Position numbers and translations under genes: made by a program
Notes under the pieces: model-generated
Seen by the model: the letters and a program-made list of their open reading frames with translations, nothing else
What the model was told of the DNA's origin: nothing
Database searches by the model: none
Source: an uncultured Dehalococcoidia bacterium
GTDB lineage: Bacteria; Chloroflexota; Dehalococcoidia; Lucifugimonadales; CATOSD01
Direction of reading: 5' to 3'
Assembly: GCA_951812395.1 (NCBI GenBank)
Contig: CATOSD010000002.1
Coordinates: forward strand, 1,319,209-1,383,208
Length of the DNA: 64,000 nucleotides
Part shown: one piece after another, positions 17,303-25,305 of the stretch
Position numbering within the stretch: position 1 is the stretch's first letter
How the letters are laid out: each line of letters opens with the position of its first letter

Positions 17303-19164
17303 CCCAAATCCACCGCCTAGTTGCAAAGGAAGGCCTCGTTGGAGCCGGCTGTAAAGCCGGCTATGATGGTAGTTATCAACAACAACCCATCACCAACGAG
17401 GTGCGACTATTAAGCAGCAAGCAACGCTTCCTTTCCACTACGCAGAGGAGACCGAGTCTACTGGTATGACGGCGTTGTCGGGGTTGCCGGCATACCTGGA
17501 CCTGGCGTTTGTTGCGCGACTGGGGCAGTCGGTGCGCCGTCACGTGGGAGTGAGAGAGGGCACACAGGGGTGGACGGACGCCCAGAATGTGACGGCGCTT
17601 GTGATGCTCAACCTGGCCGGTGGTGAGTCGGTGGATGACCTGCGGCTGCTGGAGAAGGACGAGGGGCTGGGCAGGGCGCTGCTCACCGCGGAGACTCACG
17701 GGGTGCGGCGGGCAGAGCGCAGGGCGCAGCTCAGAAGGTGGCGTAAGGAGCGTAGCCGCACTGTGCCGTCGCCCACGGCGGTGTTCAGGTATCTGGACCG
17801 TTTCCACGACGAGGCTGAGGAGGCCGGGAGACGGTCTCGCGGCGCGTTCATACCGGCGGCCAACGACGCGCTGAGAGGGCTTGGGAAGGTCAACGCGGAC
17901 CTGGTGAGGTTCGCGGGAGGCCATTCAGGACACACCGAAGCGACATTGGACATGGACGCCACGCTGATAGGGACGCACAAGCGGCAGGCGTGCTTCTGCT
18001 ACAAAAAGCACAAGGCGTACCAGCCGTTGACCACCTACTGGCATGAGGCGGACCTTGTGGTGCACTCCGAGTTCAGAGACGGCAACGTGAACGCGGGCTA
18101 CGAACAGCTCAGGGTGTTGAAGGAGTCGCTGGAGTGTCTGCCCCCAGGGGTGAGCAAGGTGATGATGAGGTCTGACTCGGCGGGCTACCAGAAGGAGCTG
18201 TTGAAGTACTGCGCCGAGGGGCGGGATGAGCGGTTCGGAGTGATCGAGTTCTGTGTGGGAGTGAACGTGATGGCCGAGTTCAGGGCGGCGGTGAGTGAGG
18301 TAGAGGAGGAAGGATGGCACGACCTGTACAGGACAGAGGGTGAGCAACGAGAGGCCACAAGACAGCAGTACGCCGAGGTGTGCTACGTGACCAGTTGGAC
18401 GGGATACAGCAAGAACAGTCCCGACTACAGGTTCATCGCGATAAGGGAGCGTATGCCGAACCCGCCGCTGTTCGACATGGATGGGGAGAAGCTGTCGGTT
18501 CCCGTTATGGAGATGGGAGATGGCAAATTGTACAAAGTGACAGGGATGGTGACGAACCGAGAGTTGCCTGGGGATGAGTTGGTCCGGTGGTACAGGCAGA
18601 GGTGTGGCAAGGGTGAGGAGGTGCATTCGGTGCTGAAGGAGGACCTTGCGGGGGGCAGGCTGCCGTCGGGGAAGTTCGGGTCGAACGCGGCGTGGTGGGC
18701 TATAGTGGTGTTGGCGTTCAATCTGAACTCAGCGATGAAGCGGCTGGTGTTGGGGGAAGAGTGGGCGAGCAAGCGTCTGAAGGCGGTGCGCTTCGGCGTA
18801 ATCTGCGTTGCGGGGCGAGTGGTCAGACACGCAAGGAGGCTCATCATCCGTCTCGCGAGAGGACACCCAACCCATGACCTGCTCGTGAGTGCGCAACGCA
18901 GGATACACGCTCTGGCAAACACGCCGCTCCGGGCCTGATTCTCCTCAGGAATCCACCCACACTCGAGGCGACTGAACCGAAGTCGTCGGCTTCGCCGTGT
19001 CCGAAACTCGCCCAAAACCCTCCAACTACCCTCTCAGGAACCGCCTCACGCCCCCAGACCGTCGCATCGACCTTCCCCACGCCAACTGACCGGCCCCAAA
19101 ACGCACATTCACCCTCGCCAACCCACCACACCCCCCCCCGCCGCGGTTAGGCGGTGGATTTGGG
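17303..19164 (+). mobile_element. IS1380-family insertion sequence, 1862 bp
   Basis: A perfect 17-bp inverted repeat, CCCAAATCCACCGCCTA at 17303 and its complement ending at 19164, bounds the element. TTCCG flanks both sides (17298-17302 and 19165-19169) as a 5-bp target duplication. Length and single-transposase content fit the IS1380 family. A hairpin (AGCCGGCT / AGCCGGCT, 17343-17362) lies just inside the left end, which may block transcription entering from outside. Joining the two flanks restores one copy of the dispersed repeat seen elsewhere. Confidence 0.9.
17409..18938 (+). CDS. IS1380-family DDE transposase
   Basis: The protein has the DDE transposase layout: LDMDATLIGTHKRQACFCYKKH with the first Asp, VMMRSDSAGYQKELLKYC with the second, and WYRQRCGKGEEVHSVLKEDLAGG with the Glu, then LPSGKFGSNAAWWAIVVLAFN. 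The first ATG in frame is 17466 (490 residues). However, the frame stays open upstream as KQQATLPFHYAEETESTG, which looks like the family N-terminus. A GAGGTG site lies five bases before an ATT codon at 17409, so translation may begin at ATT or the original ATG may have mutated. I annotate from 17409 (509 residues) with 17466 as the conservative start. Confidence 0.85.
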   Translation: MKQQATLPFHYAEETESTGMTALSGLPAYLDLAFVARLGQSVRRHVGVREGTQGWTDAQNVTALVMLNLAGGESVDDLRLLEKDEGLGRALLTAETHGVRRAERRAQLRRWRKERSRTVPSPTAVFRYLDRFHDEAEEAGRRSRGAFIPAANDALRGLGKVNADLVRFAGGHSGHTEATLDMDATLIGTHKRQACFCYKKHKAYQPLTTYWHEADLVVHSEFRDGNVNAGYEQLRVLKESLECLPPGVSKVMMRSDSAGYQKELLKYCAEGRDERFGVIEFCVGVNVMAEFRAAVSEVEEEGWHDLYRTEGEQREATRQQYAEVCYVTSWTGYSKNSPDYRFIAIRERMPNPPLFDMDGEKLSVPVMEMGDGKLYKVTGMVTNRELPGDELVRWYRQRCGKGEEVHSVLKEDLAGGRLPSGKFGSNAAWWAIVVLAFNLNSAMKRLVLGEEWASKRLKAVRFGVICVAGRVVRHARRLIIRLARGHPTHDLLVSAQRRIHALANTPLRA

Positions 19165-19515
19165 TTCCGCCATGGCTCTTGTAACATGCGTACATCCGTG
19201 CTATCATCGCTTTCGATAAGGGCGGGTCGCAAACCCGCCGGCGTGACAGTCGCGCGGCCCGGAAGCATAACCCCAAATGGGATCATGCCCCAAGCATACG
19301 TAGAGGCGTCCCTTCCGAACGCCCTGCGGCAGCGAAGGTACGGCTGGCTGACCCTGCTCCGTCCGACTGTCCCACTCTGCCACGCGGTGCGACACTTATG
19401 CCCCGAACTGCCCACGCAGGCATTACAGAATTGCGAACGACAACCGAAACTCCCAGCTAGGGATTGCGCAGAATGTCGCGGAATCTAACAGATTTCGCCT
19501 TCCCGCCCCCATTCG
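19165..19515 (+). repeat. Dispersed two-module repeat, copy A, core and right arm
   Basis: Continues copy A after the IS1380 element. It contains GCTCTTGTAAC, the 14-base core ACATCCGTGCTATC (19192-19205), a small hairpin (ATCG / CGAT), and the palindrome GGCGGGT / ACCCGCC (19221-19239). Blocks shared with copies at 48 and 57 kb follow: CGCCCTGCGGCAG, GGCATTACAGAATTGCG, CCCAGCTAGGGA, GCAGAATGTCGC and CTAACAGATTT. No credible gene lies inside. Confidence 0.78.
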
Positions 19516-19588
19516 TCATACCCGCGCACGCCGGAACACAGGAGGGCCGGCGTCTTTTGCGAGATCCCCCATTTCGCCGCATTCACTA

Positions 19589-19617
19589 TTGACAAGCGGG
19601 AATCGTTGCAATATCTT
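19589..19617 (+). promoter_or_regulatory. Sigma70-type promoter of the PerR-like gene
   Basis: TTGACA (19589-19594) and TATCTT (19612-19617) are separated by 17 bases. The likely start of transcription falls just before the PerR-type box. Confidence 0.65.
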
Positions 19618-19633
19618 ATGGGCGAAAATGGAT

Positions 19634-19648
19634 TTAGAATAATTCTAA
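19634..19648 (+). promoter_or_regulatory. PerR/Fur-type operator (7-1-7 palindrome)
   Basis: TTAGAAT-A-ATTCTAA is a perfect 7-1-7 inverted repeat, very close to the PerR consensus TTATAATNATTATAA. It lies about 10-30 bases downstream of the predicted transcription start and 54 bases before the regulator's start codon, which points to negative autoregulation. Confidence 0.8.
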
Positions 19649-19701
19649 CTTGTGGTAGTGGGGGCAATCGGCTCCCCGAATTAGGGGCAAGGTAACCGAA
19701 A

Positions 19702-20157
19702 TTGACCGCCACCGAGAGACAGAGGCTATTTGAGATGCGGACCGCCCTCAAGCGTAGAGGGACCCGCCTGACGCCGCGCCGCGACAAGATGCTCGAGGTG
19801 CTCGTCTCGAGCAAGCGCCACCCAAGCGCCAGCGAGATCCATGAAGAAGTCAGGCGCTTTCACCCCCGCACAAGCCTCGCAACCATCTACAACACCATAG
19901 AGCTACTCAAAGAGGCCGGGCAGCTGCTGGAGATCGAATTCAGCGGCGCGGCCAACCGTTACGATGGCAGGCGCAGCCACCATCACCCCCACCTTATCTG
20001 CCTGCATTGCGAGAAGATCGAAGACCTGGATTCGGTCGACCATGACGAACCGCTGGACGACCTGTCCAGCGAAACAGGCTACGAAATCACGGGCCGCCGG
20101 ATGGACTACTACGGTATGTGCCCGGACTGCCAGTCTGGACGAACGGTACAGCCCTGA
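19702..20157 (+). CDS. Fur family transcriptional regulator, PerR-like
   Basis: The 151-residue protein has a winged helix (LTPRRDKMLEVLVSSKRHPSASEIHEEV to LATIYNTIELLKEAG) and a metal-binding dimer domain. RYDGRRSHHHPHLICLHC contains the His-rich regulatory site and the first CxxC, and MCPDC the second CxxC for structural zinc. The Asp in RYD matches PerR (Asp85 region), favouring peroxide sensing over iron sensing. The TTG at 19702 has AAGGT eight bases upstream; an ATG at 19735 is a shorter alternative. A palindromic box in its own leader supports autoregulation. Peroxide-defence targets such as catalase or peroxiredoxin are not in the window. Confidence 0.88.
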   Translation: MTATERQRLFEMRTALKRRGTRLTPRRDKMLEVLVSSKRHPSASEIHEEVRRFHPRTSLATIYNTIELLKEAGQLLEIEFSGAANRYDGRRSHHHPHLICLHCEKIEDLDSVDHDEPLDDLSSETGYEITGRRMDYYGMCPDCQSGRTVQP

Positions 20158-20272
20158 CGTGGGCTGCCGCATCCGGCAGGAAGGGGGTGAACATCCCTCA
20201 GTACGCAACCGAATCTTCCGCGATAGGCAAAACCAGCGTTAGTCATTGCACATGTGGAAAGGAGGAGAACTG

Positions 20273-21682
20273 ATGGCCAACAGAGAAGACATCGCCCTTA
20301 TGTCTCACCTGATGCGTCGAGCCGGATTCGGCGCGACCCGCGAGGAGGTAGAGGCGAGGGTAGAACGGGGCTACGAGGCCACCGTCGAGGAGCTGATCAA
20401 CCCGACCGCGCCTCCGGTTGATGAGGTCGAGCTATACCGCTACCATCCGGGCACCGAGTTTCCGGCCCAGCACTACGCCGGAGGCCAGGCGCACTGGCTG
20501 TATTACCTGCTCAACACCCAGCGCCCGCTGGAAGAGAAGATGGCCCTGTTCTGGCACCACGTGTTCGCCACCGGCAACGGCAAGGTCGACAACTGCGACA
20601 ACATGATCATTCAGATCGACATGCTGCGCGACAACGGGATGGGCAACTATCGCGACCTGCTGGTGAAGCTGGCGAGCAACCCGGCCATGATCTTCTGGCT
20701 GGACAACAACGAGAACCATAAGAACGCTCCCAACGAGAACTGGGGACGCGAACTGCTCGAGCTGTTCTCCCTTGGTGTCGGCAACTACACCGAAACCGAC
20801 GTGTTCGAGTGCTCCCGCGCCTTCACCGGCTGGACGATAGCCGCCAAGATTCCGCGGTTCCCTTACGGAAGGCACCCCTGGTCGTTCGAGTTCCGGCCCG
20901 AGGACCACGACTTCAGCGAGAAGACGTTCCTGGGCCAGACCGGCAATTTCGACGGCGGGGACATCATCGACATCATCATTCAGCAGGAGGCGTGTCCGCG
21001 TTTCATCGCCCGACACCTGTACAACTTCTTCGTCGCAGACGAGCCGCAGGTGCCCGCGTGGGACATCGAGGAGCCGCGCGATCCCGAGGCTGTCAGAATG
21101 CTGTCCAAGGTGTTCGTCGACTCCGGCTACGAGATCAGGCCGGTGCTCAGGGCACTGTTCAACTCCGACTTCTTCAAGGAGTCGATGTACCAGAAGGTCA
21201 AGAGCCCCGTCGAGGTGGTCGTGGGCACCCTGAGGATGACTGAGGACCTCCTGGGCGCCGATCCGCGCCTGGAGTCCATGGCAAACGAGGCCGGCTACAT
21301 GGGCCAGGAGATACTGGATCCTCCGAGCGTCGAGGGCTGGCACACGGGCAAAGAGTGGATCAACAGCGGTTCACTGGTCAAGCGCGTGAACTTCGTCGCG
21401 GACCGGGTGAACAACGTGGAGCTTCCCGGCGTGCAGAAGATGGTAGAGCGGATCGCCGGTTCCAACGGGCAGTCGATGAGCGCTGAGGCGCTGGTGGACC
21501 ACTGCCTGGACCTGATGGGGCCGCTGGAGGTCGCCGAGTCGACGCGTGCGGAGTTGGTGAAGAACGTGGAGTCCGAGGGGGCCATCTCCTGGGCGACCGA
21601 CGAGGACTACGCGAACTCGTCGAGGCGCGTGGGCGAGACGATGGCGCTCATCGCGGCCACCAGGGAATACCAGTTCGGCTAG
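20273..21682 (+). CDS. DUF1800 family protein
   Basis: A 469-residue DUF1800 protein (LMSHLMRRAGFGATREEVEARV start, ALFWHHVFATGNGKV, NENWGRELLELFSLGVGNYTETDV, RAFTGWTI). Its biochemical function is unknown. It is known to pair with DUF1501 genes, and does so here 53 bases upstream. The ATG was chosen for the strong GGAGGAG site eight bases before it. Members in other bacteria are often exported, but this one starts directly with the domain and has no signal peptide. The protein ends with EYQFG, as in many relatives. Confidence 0.9.
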   Translation: MANREDIALMSHLMRRAGFGATREEVEARVERGYEATVEELINPTAPPVDEVELYRYHPGTEFPAQHYAGGQAHWLYYLLNTQRPLEEKMALFWHHVFATGNGKVDNCDNMIIQIDMLRDNGMGNYRDLLVKLASNPAMIFWLDNNENHKNAPNENWGRELLELFSLGVGNYTETDVFECSRAFTGWTIAAKIPRFPYGRHPWSFEFRPEDHDFSEKTFLGQTGNFDGGDIIDIIIQQEACPRFIARHLYNFFVADEPQVPAWDIEEPRDPEAVRMLSKVFVDSGYEIRPVLRALFNSDFFKESMYQKVKSPVEVVVGTLRMTEDLLGADPRLESMANEAGYMGQEILDPPSVEGWHTGKEWINSGSLVKRVNFVADRVNNVELPGVQKMVERIAGSNGQSMSAEALVDHCLDLMGPLEVAESTRAELVKNVESEGAISWATDEDYANSSRRVGETMALIAATREYQFG

Positions 21683-21734
21683 ACGGCAGATCACGGAGCA
21701 AGCAGGACATACAGTCCAAGTAAGGAGAAGGAGA

Positions 21735-22874
21735 ATGGCGAAGACGAGCAAGCCCCCTGTGATAGTCGTGCTCCAGTTGACGGGCGGGAACGACTACTTC
21801 AACACCATCATCCCGTACAACGACCAGAACTACTTCGACTCGCGGCGCTCGCTGCAGATCCCGCAGCAGCGCGTCCTCCAGTTGGACGACGAAGTCGGAA
21901 TGCACCCGGCCATGGGTCCGATGAGGGACATCTACCAGTCGGGCCAGATGGCAATCGTCCACGGCATCGGCTACGCGAACTCCCCGAGGTCGCACTTCCG
22001 CTCGATGGACATCTGGCACACCTGTGAGCCGGACAAAGTTGGCACCGAGGGCTGGCTCGGCAGGGCCATCCGTGAGATAGACCCTGAGGGCGAGAACCCC
22101 ATCACTGGGGTGAACGTTGACCAGGCACTGCCCAGGGCGCTCGTCGCCCCCGGCGTCTCGGTAGCGTCCGTAGCAGACCTCACGACCTACGGCCTGCTGA
22201 CCAGCATCGAGCAGGAAGACCAGCGCAACAAGGTGCTGGAGCGGTTCGCCAACATGTACGGACCCGCCGTTGGCACCGGCCAGGTAATGGAGTACCTCGG
22301 CCAGACCGGCCTCGACGCGCTCAAGGGCGCCGATATCCTCAAGGTCGCGCCGCAGCAGTACGAGTCCACGGTGGAATACGCGGAGAGCCCCGTCGCGAAG
22401 AAGCTCCGCGACATCGCGATGATTCACACCGCAGACCTCGGCACCCGCGTTTTCTACACCAGCCACGGCAGCTTCGACACCCACGCGGCGCAGTCCGCGA
22501 CCCACGCACAGCTGTGGACACAGGTGTCTGAGGCCATCGCCGACTTCTGGGACGACCTCCGCGAGCACGACGCCGACGAGAACGTGACGATGTTCCTGTT
22601 CTCCGAGTTCGGCCGCCGCGTCCGCGACAACGGCTCCGGCACCGACCACGGCGCCGCAGGCGTAGCGTTCGCAATCGGCCCCAACGTGAAGGGCGGCATG
22701 TACAGCAGCTACCCGGACACACGGCCCGAGGCGCTCGAACAGGGCGACCTGGTCCCCAACATGGACTACCGCGGCGTCTACTCGACGATGCTCGAGGACT
22801 GGATGCACCTGGACCCGACGCCCATAGTCAACGGGCAGTTCGAGCAGCCCAAGTTCATCAAGAACGGCGGCTAG
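21735..22874 (+). CDS. DUF1501 family protein (alkaline phosphatase-like fold)
   Basis: A 379-residue DUF1501 protein. It has the alkaline phosphatase/sulfatase-like features VIVVLQLTGGNDYFNT, HSFDTH-type SHGSFDTHAAQ and FSEFGRRVRDNGSGTDHGAAG, whose His and Asp residues would bind metal. Typical members carry a Tat signal and act outside the cytoplasm; this one has none (MAKTSKPPVIVVLQL). It follows the DUF1800 gene closely and precedes an NHL propeller gene, giving a three-gene unit. The substrate is unknown. Confidence 0.9.
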   Translation: MAKTSKPPVIVVLQLTGGNDYFNTIIPYNDQNYFDSRRSLQIPQQRVLQLDDEVGMHPAMGPMRDIYQSGQMAIVHGIGYANSPRSHFRSMDIWHTCEPDKVGTEGWLGRAIREIDPEGENPITGVNVDQALPRALVAPGVSVASVADLTTYGLLTSIEQEDQRNKVLERFANMYGPAVGTGQVMEYLGQTGLDALKGADILKVAPQQYESTVEYAESPVAKKLRDIAMIHTADLGTRVFYTSHGSFDTHAAQSATHAQLWTQVSEAIADFWDDLREHDADENVTMFLFSEFGRRVRDNGSGTDHGAAGVAFAIGPNVKGGMYSSYPDTRPEALEQGDLVPNMDYRGVYSTMLEDWMHLDPTPIVNGQFEQPKFIKNGG

Positions 22875-22895
22875 TCAACAGCAATCGAGATTAGC

Positions 22896-22928
22896 GGCGA
22901 GGGCGGCGTCTGAGAGGTCGCCCTCGCC
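22896..22928 (+). other. Intercistronic hairpin between DUF1501 and NHL genes
   Basis: A perfect 10-bp stem (GGCGAGGGCG / CGCCCTCGCC) with a 13-base loop and no T-run. It may stabilise the upstream message or attenuate rather than end transcription. Confidence 0.55.
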
Positions 22929-22994
22929 TGAGACCACCTCCGCGTTGCCCGTTTCGATAACGCGGGCGGTGACGTGTGTTTCAGGAGGCGTGAC

Positions 22995-24005
22995 ATGCTA
23001 ACTACTACGGTGGCCGGCCGCACCTGGAGCTTCAGCCACGCAATAGGCCGAGGCGCGGCCGCGGGCGCCGGTTTCGCGAACCCATATGATATGGCCTTCG
23101 CGCCGGACGGCTCGATATACGTGCTAAACCGCGGCACGGAACGCGTGGGCCAGGGTGTCCAGCTCGGTGAGAACAAGCGCATCGGGCTCGTCACTATGGA
23201 GCAGGAGTTCATCGGCGACTTCGCCAAGAAAGACTTTATGTGGCCAGTGGGACTCGCGGTGGACGGCGACGGCAACGTCTACTGCTCCGACGAGTACGAC
23301 AACATCGTCATCATCTACGACTCGGACGGTCAGCGCGTCGGCCACTGGGGCGAGGCGGGCTCCGGTGAGGGACAGTTCCTCGCCCCGACCGGCATCCAGT
23401 TCGACGGCGACGGCAACTTGGTCGTGGTGGACAGCCGCAACGACCGCGTGCAGAAGTACACCAAGGACGGCAAGTACCTTTCCAGTTTCGGTAGCTCCGG
23501 AAGCGACGAAGGCCAATTCAGTCGACCATGGGGGCTCACGATAGACCAGGACGGCGCAGTCTACGTCGCCGACTTCGGCAATGACCGCGTGCAGAAGTTC
23601 TCGGCGGACGGCGAGCACCTGCTCACCTTCGGCGGCTCGCCAGAGACGGGCGCAAACCTCAGTCACCCGTCCGACGTGGCAGTGGACAGCGAGGGCGACG
23701 TGTACGTCGTCGACTTCGGCAACAACCGCGTACAGATCTACGACGCCGAGGGCGACGTCATCACGGCGCTCTACGGCGACGCCATGGAATGGTCCAACTG
23801 GGCGCGAGAGGTGGTCGAGGCCAACCCCGACGTCGTCAAGGCGTACCGACGGCTCAAGGACATGAGCCCCGTGGGCCGCTTCGCCCGGCCGGTCAGCATC
23901 CTCATCGACTCGGAGGACCGGGTGATAATCAGCGAGACGATTCGCAACCGGCTCCAAGTCTACATAAAGGACAAGGACTACATGGATCCGCAGTTTAACC
24001 TGTAG
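22995..24005 (+). CDS. NHL-repeat beta-propeller protein
   Basis: The 336-residue protein contains at least five NHL repeats, for example WPVGLAVDGDGNVYCSDEYDNIVIIYDSDG, FLAPTGIQFDGDGNLVVVDSRNDRVQKY, SRPWGLTIDQDGAVYVADFGNDRVQKF and HPSDVAVDSEGDVYVVDFGNNRVQIY. They form a propeller used for protein, RNA or small-ligand contacts. The ATG at 22995 follows AGGAGG by six bases; the longer frame adds only MCFRRRD. No signal peptide. A strong terminator follows, making it the last gene of the DUF1800-DUF1501 unit. Confidence 0.87.
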   Translation: MLTTTVAGRTWSFSHAIGRGAAAGAGFANPYDMAFAPDGSIYVLNRGTERVGQGVQLGENKRIGLVTMEQEFIGDFAKKDFMWPVGLAVDGDGNVYCSDEYDNIVIIYDSDGQRVGHWGEAGSGEGQFLAPTGIQFDGDGNLVVVDSRNDRVQKYTKDGKYLSSFGSSGSDEGQFSRPWGLTIDQDGAVYVADFGNDRVQKFSADGEHLLTFGGSPETGANLSHPSDVAVDSEGDVYVVDFGNNRVQIYDAEGDVITALYGDAMEWSNWAREVVEANPDVVKAYRRLKDMSPVGRFARPVSILIDSEDRVIISETIRNRLQVYIKDKDYMDPQFNL

Positions 24006-24035
24006 CCGATCCTGTCCGACAGCATAGGCAAGACT

Positions 24036-24066
24036 AAGGGCGGCTCCCATCGGGAGCCGCCCTTTC
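24036..24066 (+). terminator. Rho-independent terminator after the NHL gene
   Basis: An 11-bp perfect stem (GGGCGGCTCCC / GGGAGCCGCCC) with loop ATC is flanked by AA and TTT, followed by CGCATTTC. It is the best terminator in the window. Confidence 0.85.
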
Positions 24067-24140
24067 GCATTTCAAGCCCTTGTACGATCGCCAGTCCTGC
24101 CCAGAGCCGGCATCTAGAAGCGGGCAGCCCCGTGTCCGCC

Positions 24141-25079
24141 CTACCCCAGTTCCAGCGTGCTCTCCGCGAACACCTCCTCTACGTCGACGCGCTTGGGAAT
24201 GATGCCCTGCTCCACGTTCCAGTCGATGAACGTCTCCAGCGTAACTCTGTTTGACTCGACGCCGAAGGGCAACGGCTCGGCGACCCCGGCCGAACGCAAC
24301 GGCGCGGCCGTCGCGTCGGTTGGGTGAGGGGCAGCGCCCGACCCGAGCCTGCTCGCGTACTCGTCCCTGGCCTCCGAGAACAGCCCGAAAAGCTCACGGG
24401 CGAGCCACGGGTTCGCGTCTAGGGCGTCGTTTCTGATGACGACGATGTGGCTTATCGGATACACGCCGGTCTGCTCGTGGAAGCGAAGCGCCGCATCGCG
24501 AGCGTCCGGGATCAGCGGCCGGACGCGAGCAGAGTCCAGGCCACCCACGCCTATCGCGGCGTCTAGTTCGCCTGCGAGCAGCATGTCGCCCAGGTCGCTG
24601 CCAGCCGGTGCGGACACCACGTTCGGCGGCTCTACGAACTCAGCCACGTGCTCATCGGACCCCAGCACCCACGTTACCTCGTCCAGGTCCAGTCCGTGTT
24701 CGTGCTTCAGTATCCCCCTGGCCCAGACTCCGGGCGTCACCGTGTACGCCCGCACGCCGACGCGCTTGCCGGCCAGGTCGCGTGGCGACTCTATGCCAGC
24801 GTCTACGTTGCACGAGACGTCGCCGTGATTGAAGCTGCGGGTAATGAACACCGGAATCGCGGTCATGGGTTTGCCGTGCGCCCTGGCACACAGGTATGTC
24901 GACAACGCCATCTCAGACACCTCGTAGGCGTTCGTCCTCACCATCGTCCTGAACACGCCCACGATGGTCTCGTACTCTGCCCAATCGAACTTCAGCCGCT
25001 CAGAGGCCACCGAACCGTCCATAAGCGGAAGAGTGTGTCCGTAACGGCCTATCGCTGTCTTCAACGCAAGTTTTGCCAT
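24141..25079 (-). CDS. 4,5-dihydroxyphthalate decarboxylase-like / periplasmic-binding-fold protein
   Basis: The 312-residue protein looks like the 4,5-dihydroxyphthalate decarboxylase family, which has a type II periplasmic-binding fold (NMT1/THI5-like). Recognisable parts are the LPLMDGSV start, FRTMVRTNAYEVSEMALSTYLCARAHGKP, IPVFITRSFNHGDVSCN, and DLAGKRVGVRAYTVTPGVWARGIL. No signal peptide is present, so a cytoplasmic enzyme or sensor fits better than a transporter subunit. No permease or ATPase genes are adjacent. Members of this family are often annotated as ABC substrate-binding proteins, and which is right cannot be decided here. Confidence 0.78.
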   Translation of the reverse strand: MAKLALKTAIGRYGHTLPLMDGSVASERLKFDWAEYETIVGVFRTMVRTNAYEVSEMALSTYLCARAHGKPMTAIPVFITRSFNHGDVSCNVDAGIESPRDLAGKRVGVRAYTVTPGVWARGILKHEHGLDLDEVTWVLGSDEHVAEFVEPPNVVSAPAGSDLGDMLLAGELDAAIGVGGLDSARVRPLIPDARDAALRFHEQTGVYPISHIVVIRNDALDANPWLARELFGLFSEARDEYASRLGSGAAPHPTDATAAPLRSAGVAEPLPFGVESNRVTLETFIDWNVEQGIIPKRVDVEEVFAESTLELG

Positions 25080-25305
25080 TTCATCTGCTCCTTAACATTG
25101 GTCCCGCGATTGCGGCCACCGCTAGTGCGGCCCGCACGGCGCCGCGGTCGCATGGGAAGGCTATGCCCCAGACGGCCCGCCAGTCAACCCGCGCCGCGTT
25201 GACATCTGTTCGCATCGCCATTATCGTGGACTTGCGCGAAAGTCGCGGCAGAGGGATGACCACCCGCGGCGTCACTGGAGCGCCAAGCGGCCAGGAGGGG
25301 CTTTC

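Noticed and set aside
17060..17320. CRISPR-like or tandem repeat array in the C-rich regions
   Set aside because: No regularly spaced identical repeats; the similarity is between distant copies, not within one.
16936..17469. 177-residue open frame ahead of the IS1380 transposase
   Set aside because: It crosses the dispersed repeat and the IS end, is Pro/Thr-rich because of C-rich DNA, and has no family features.
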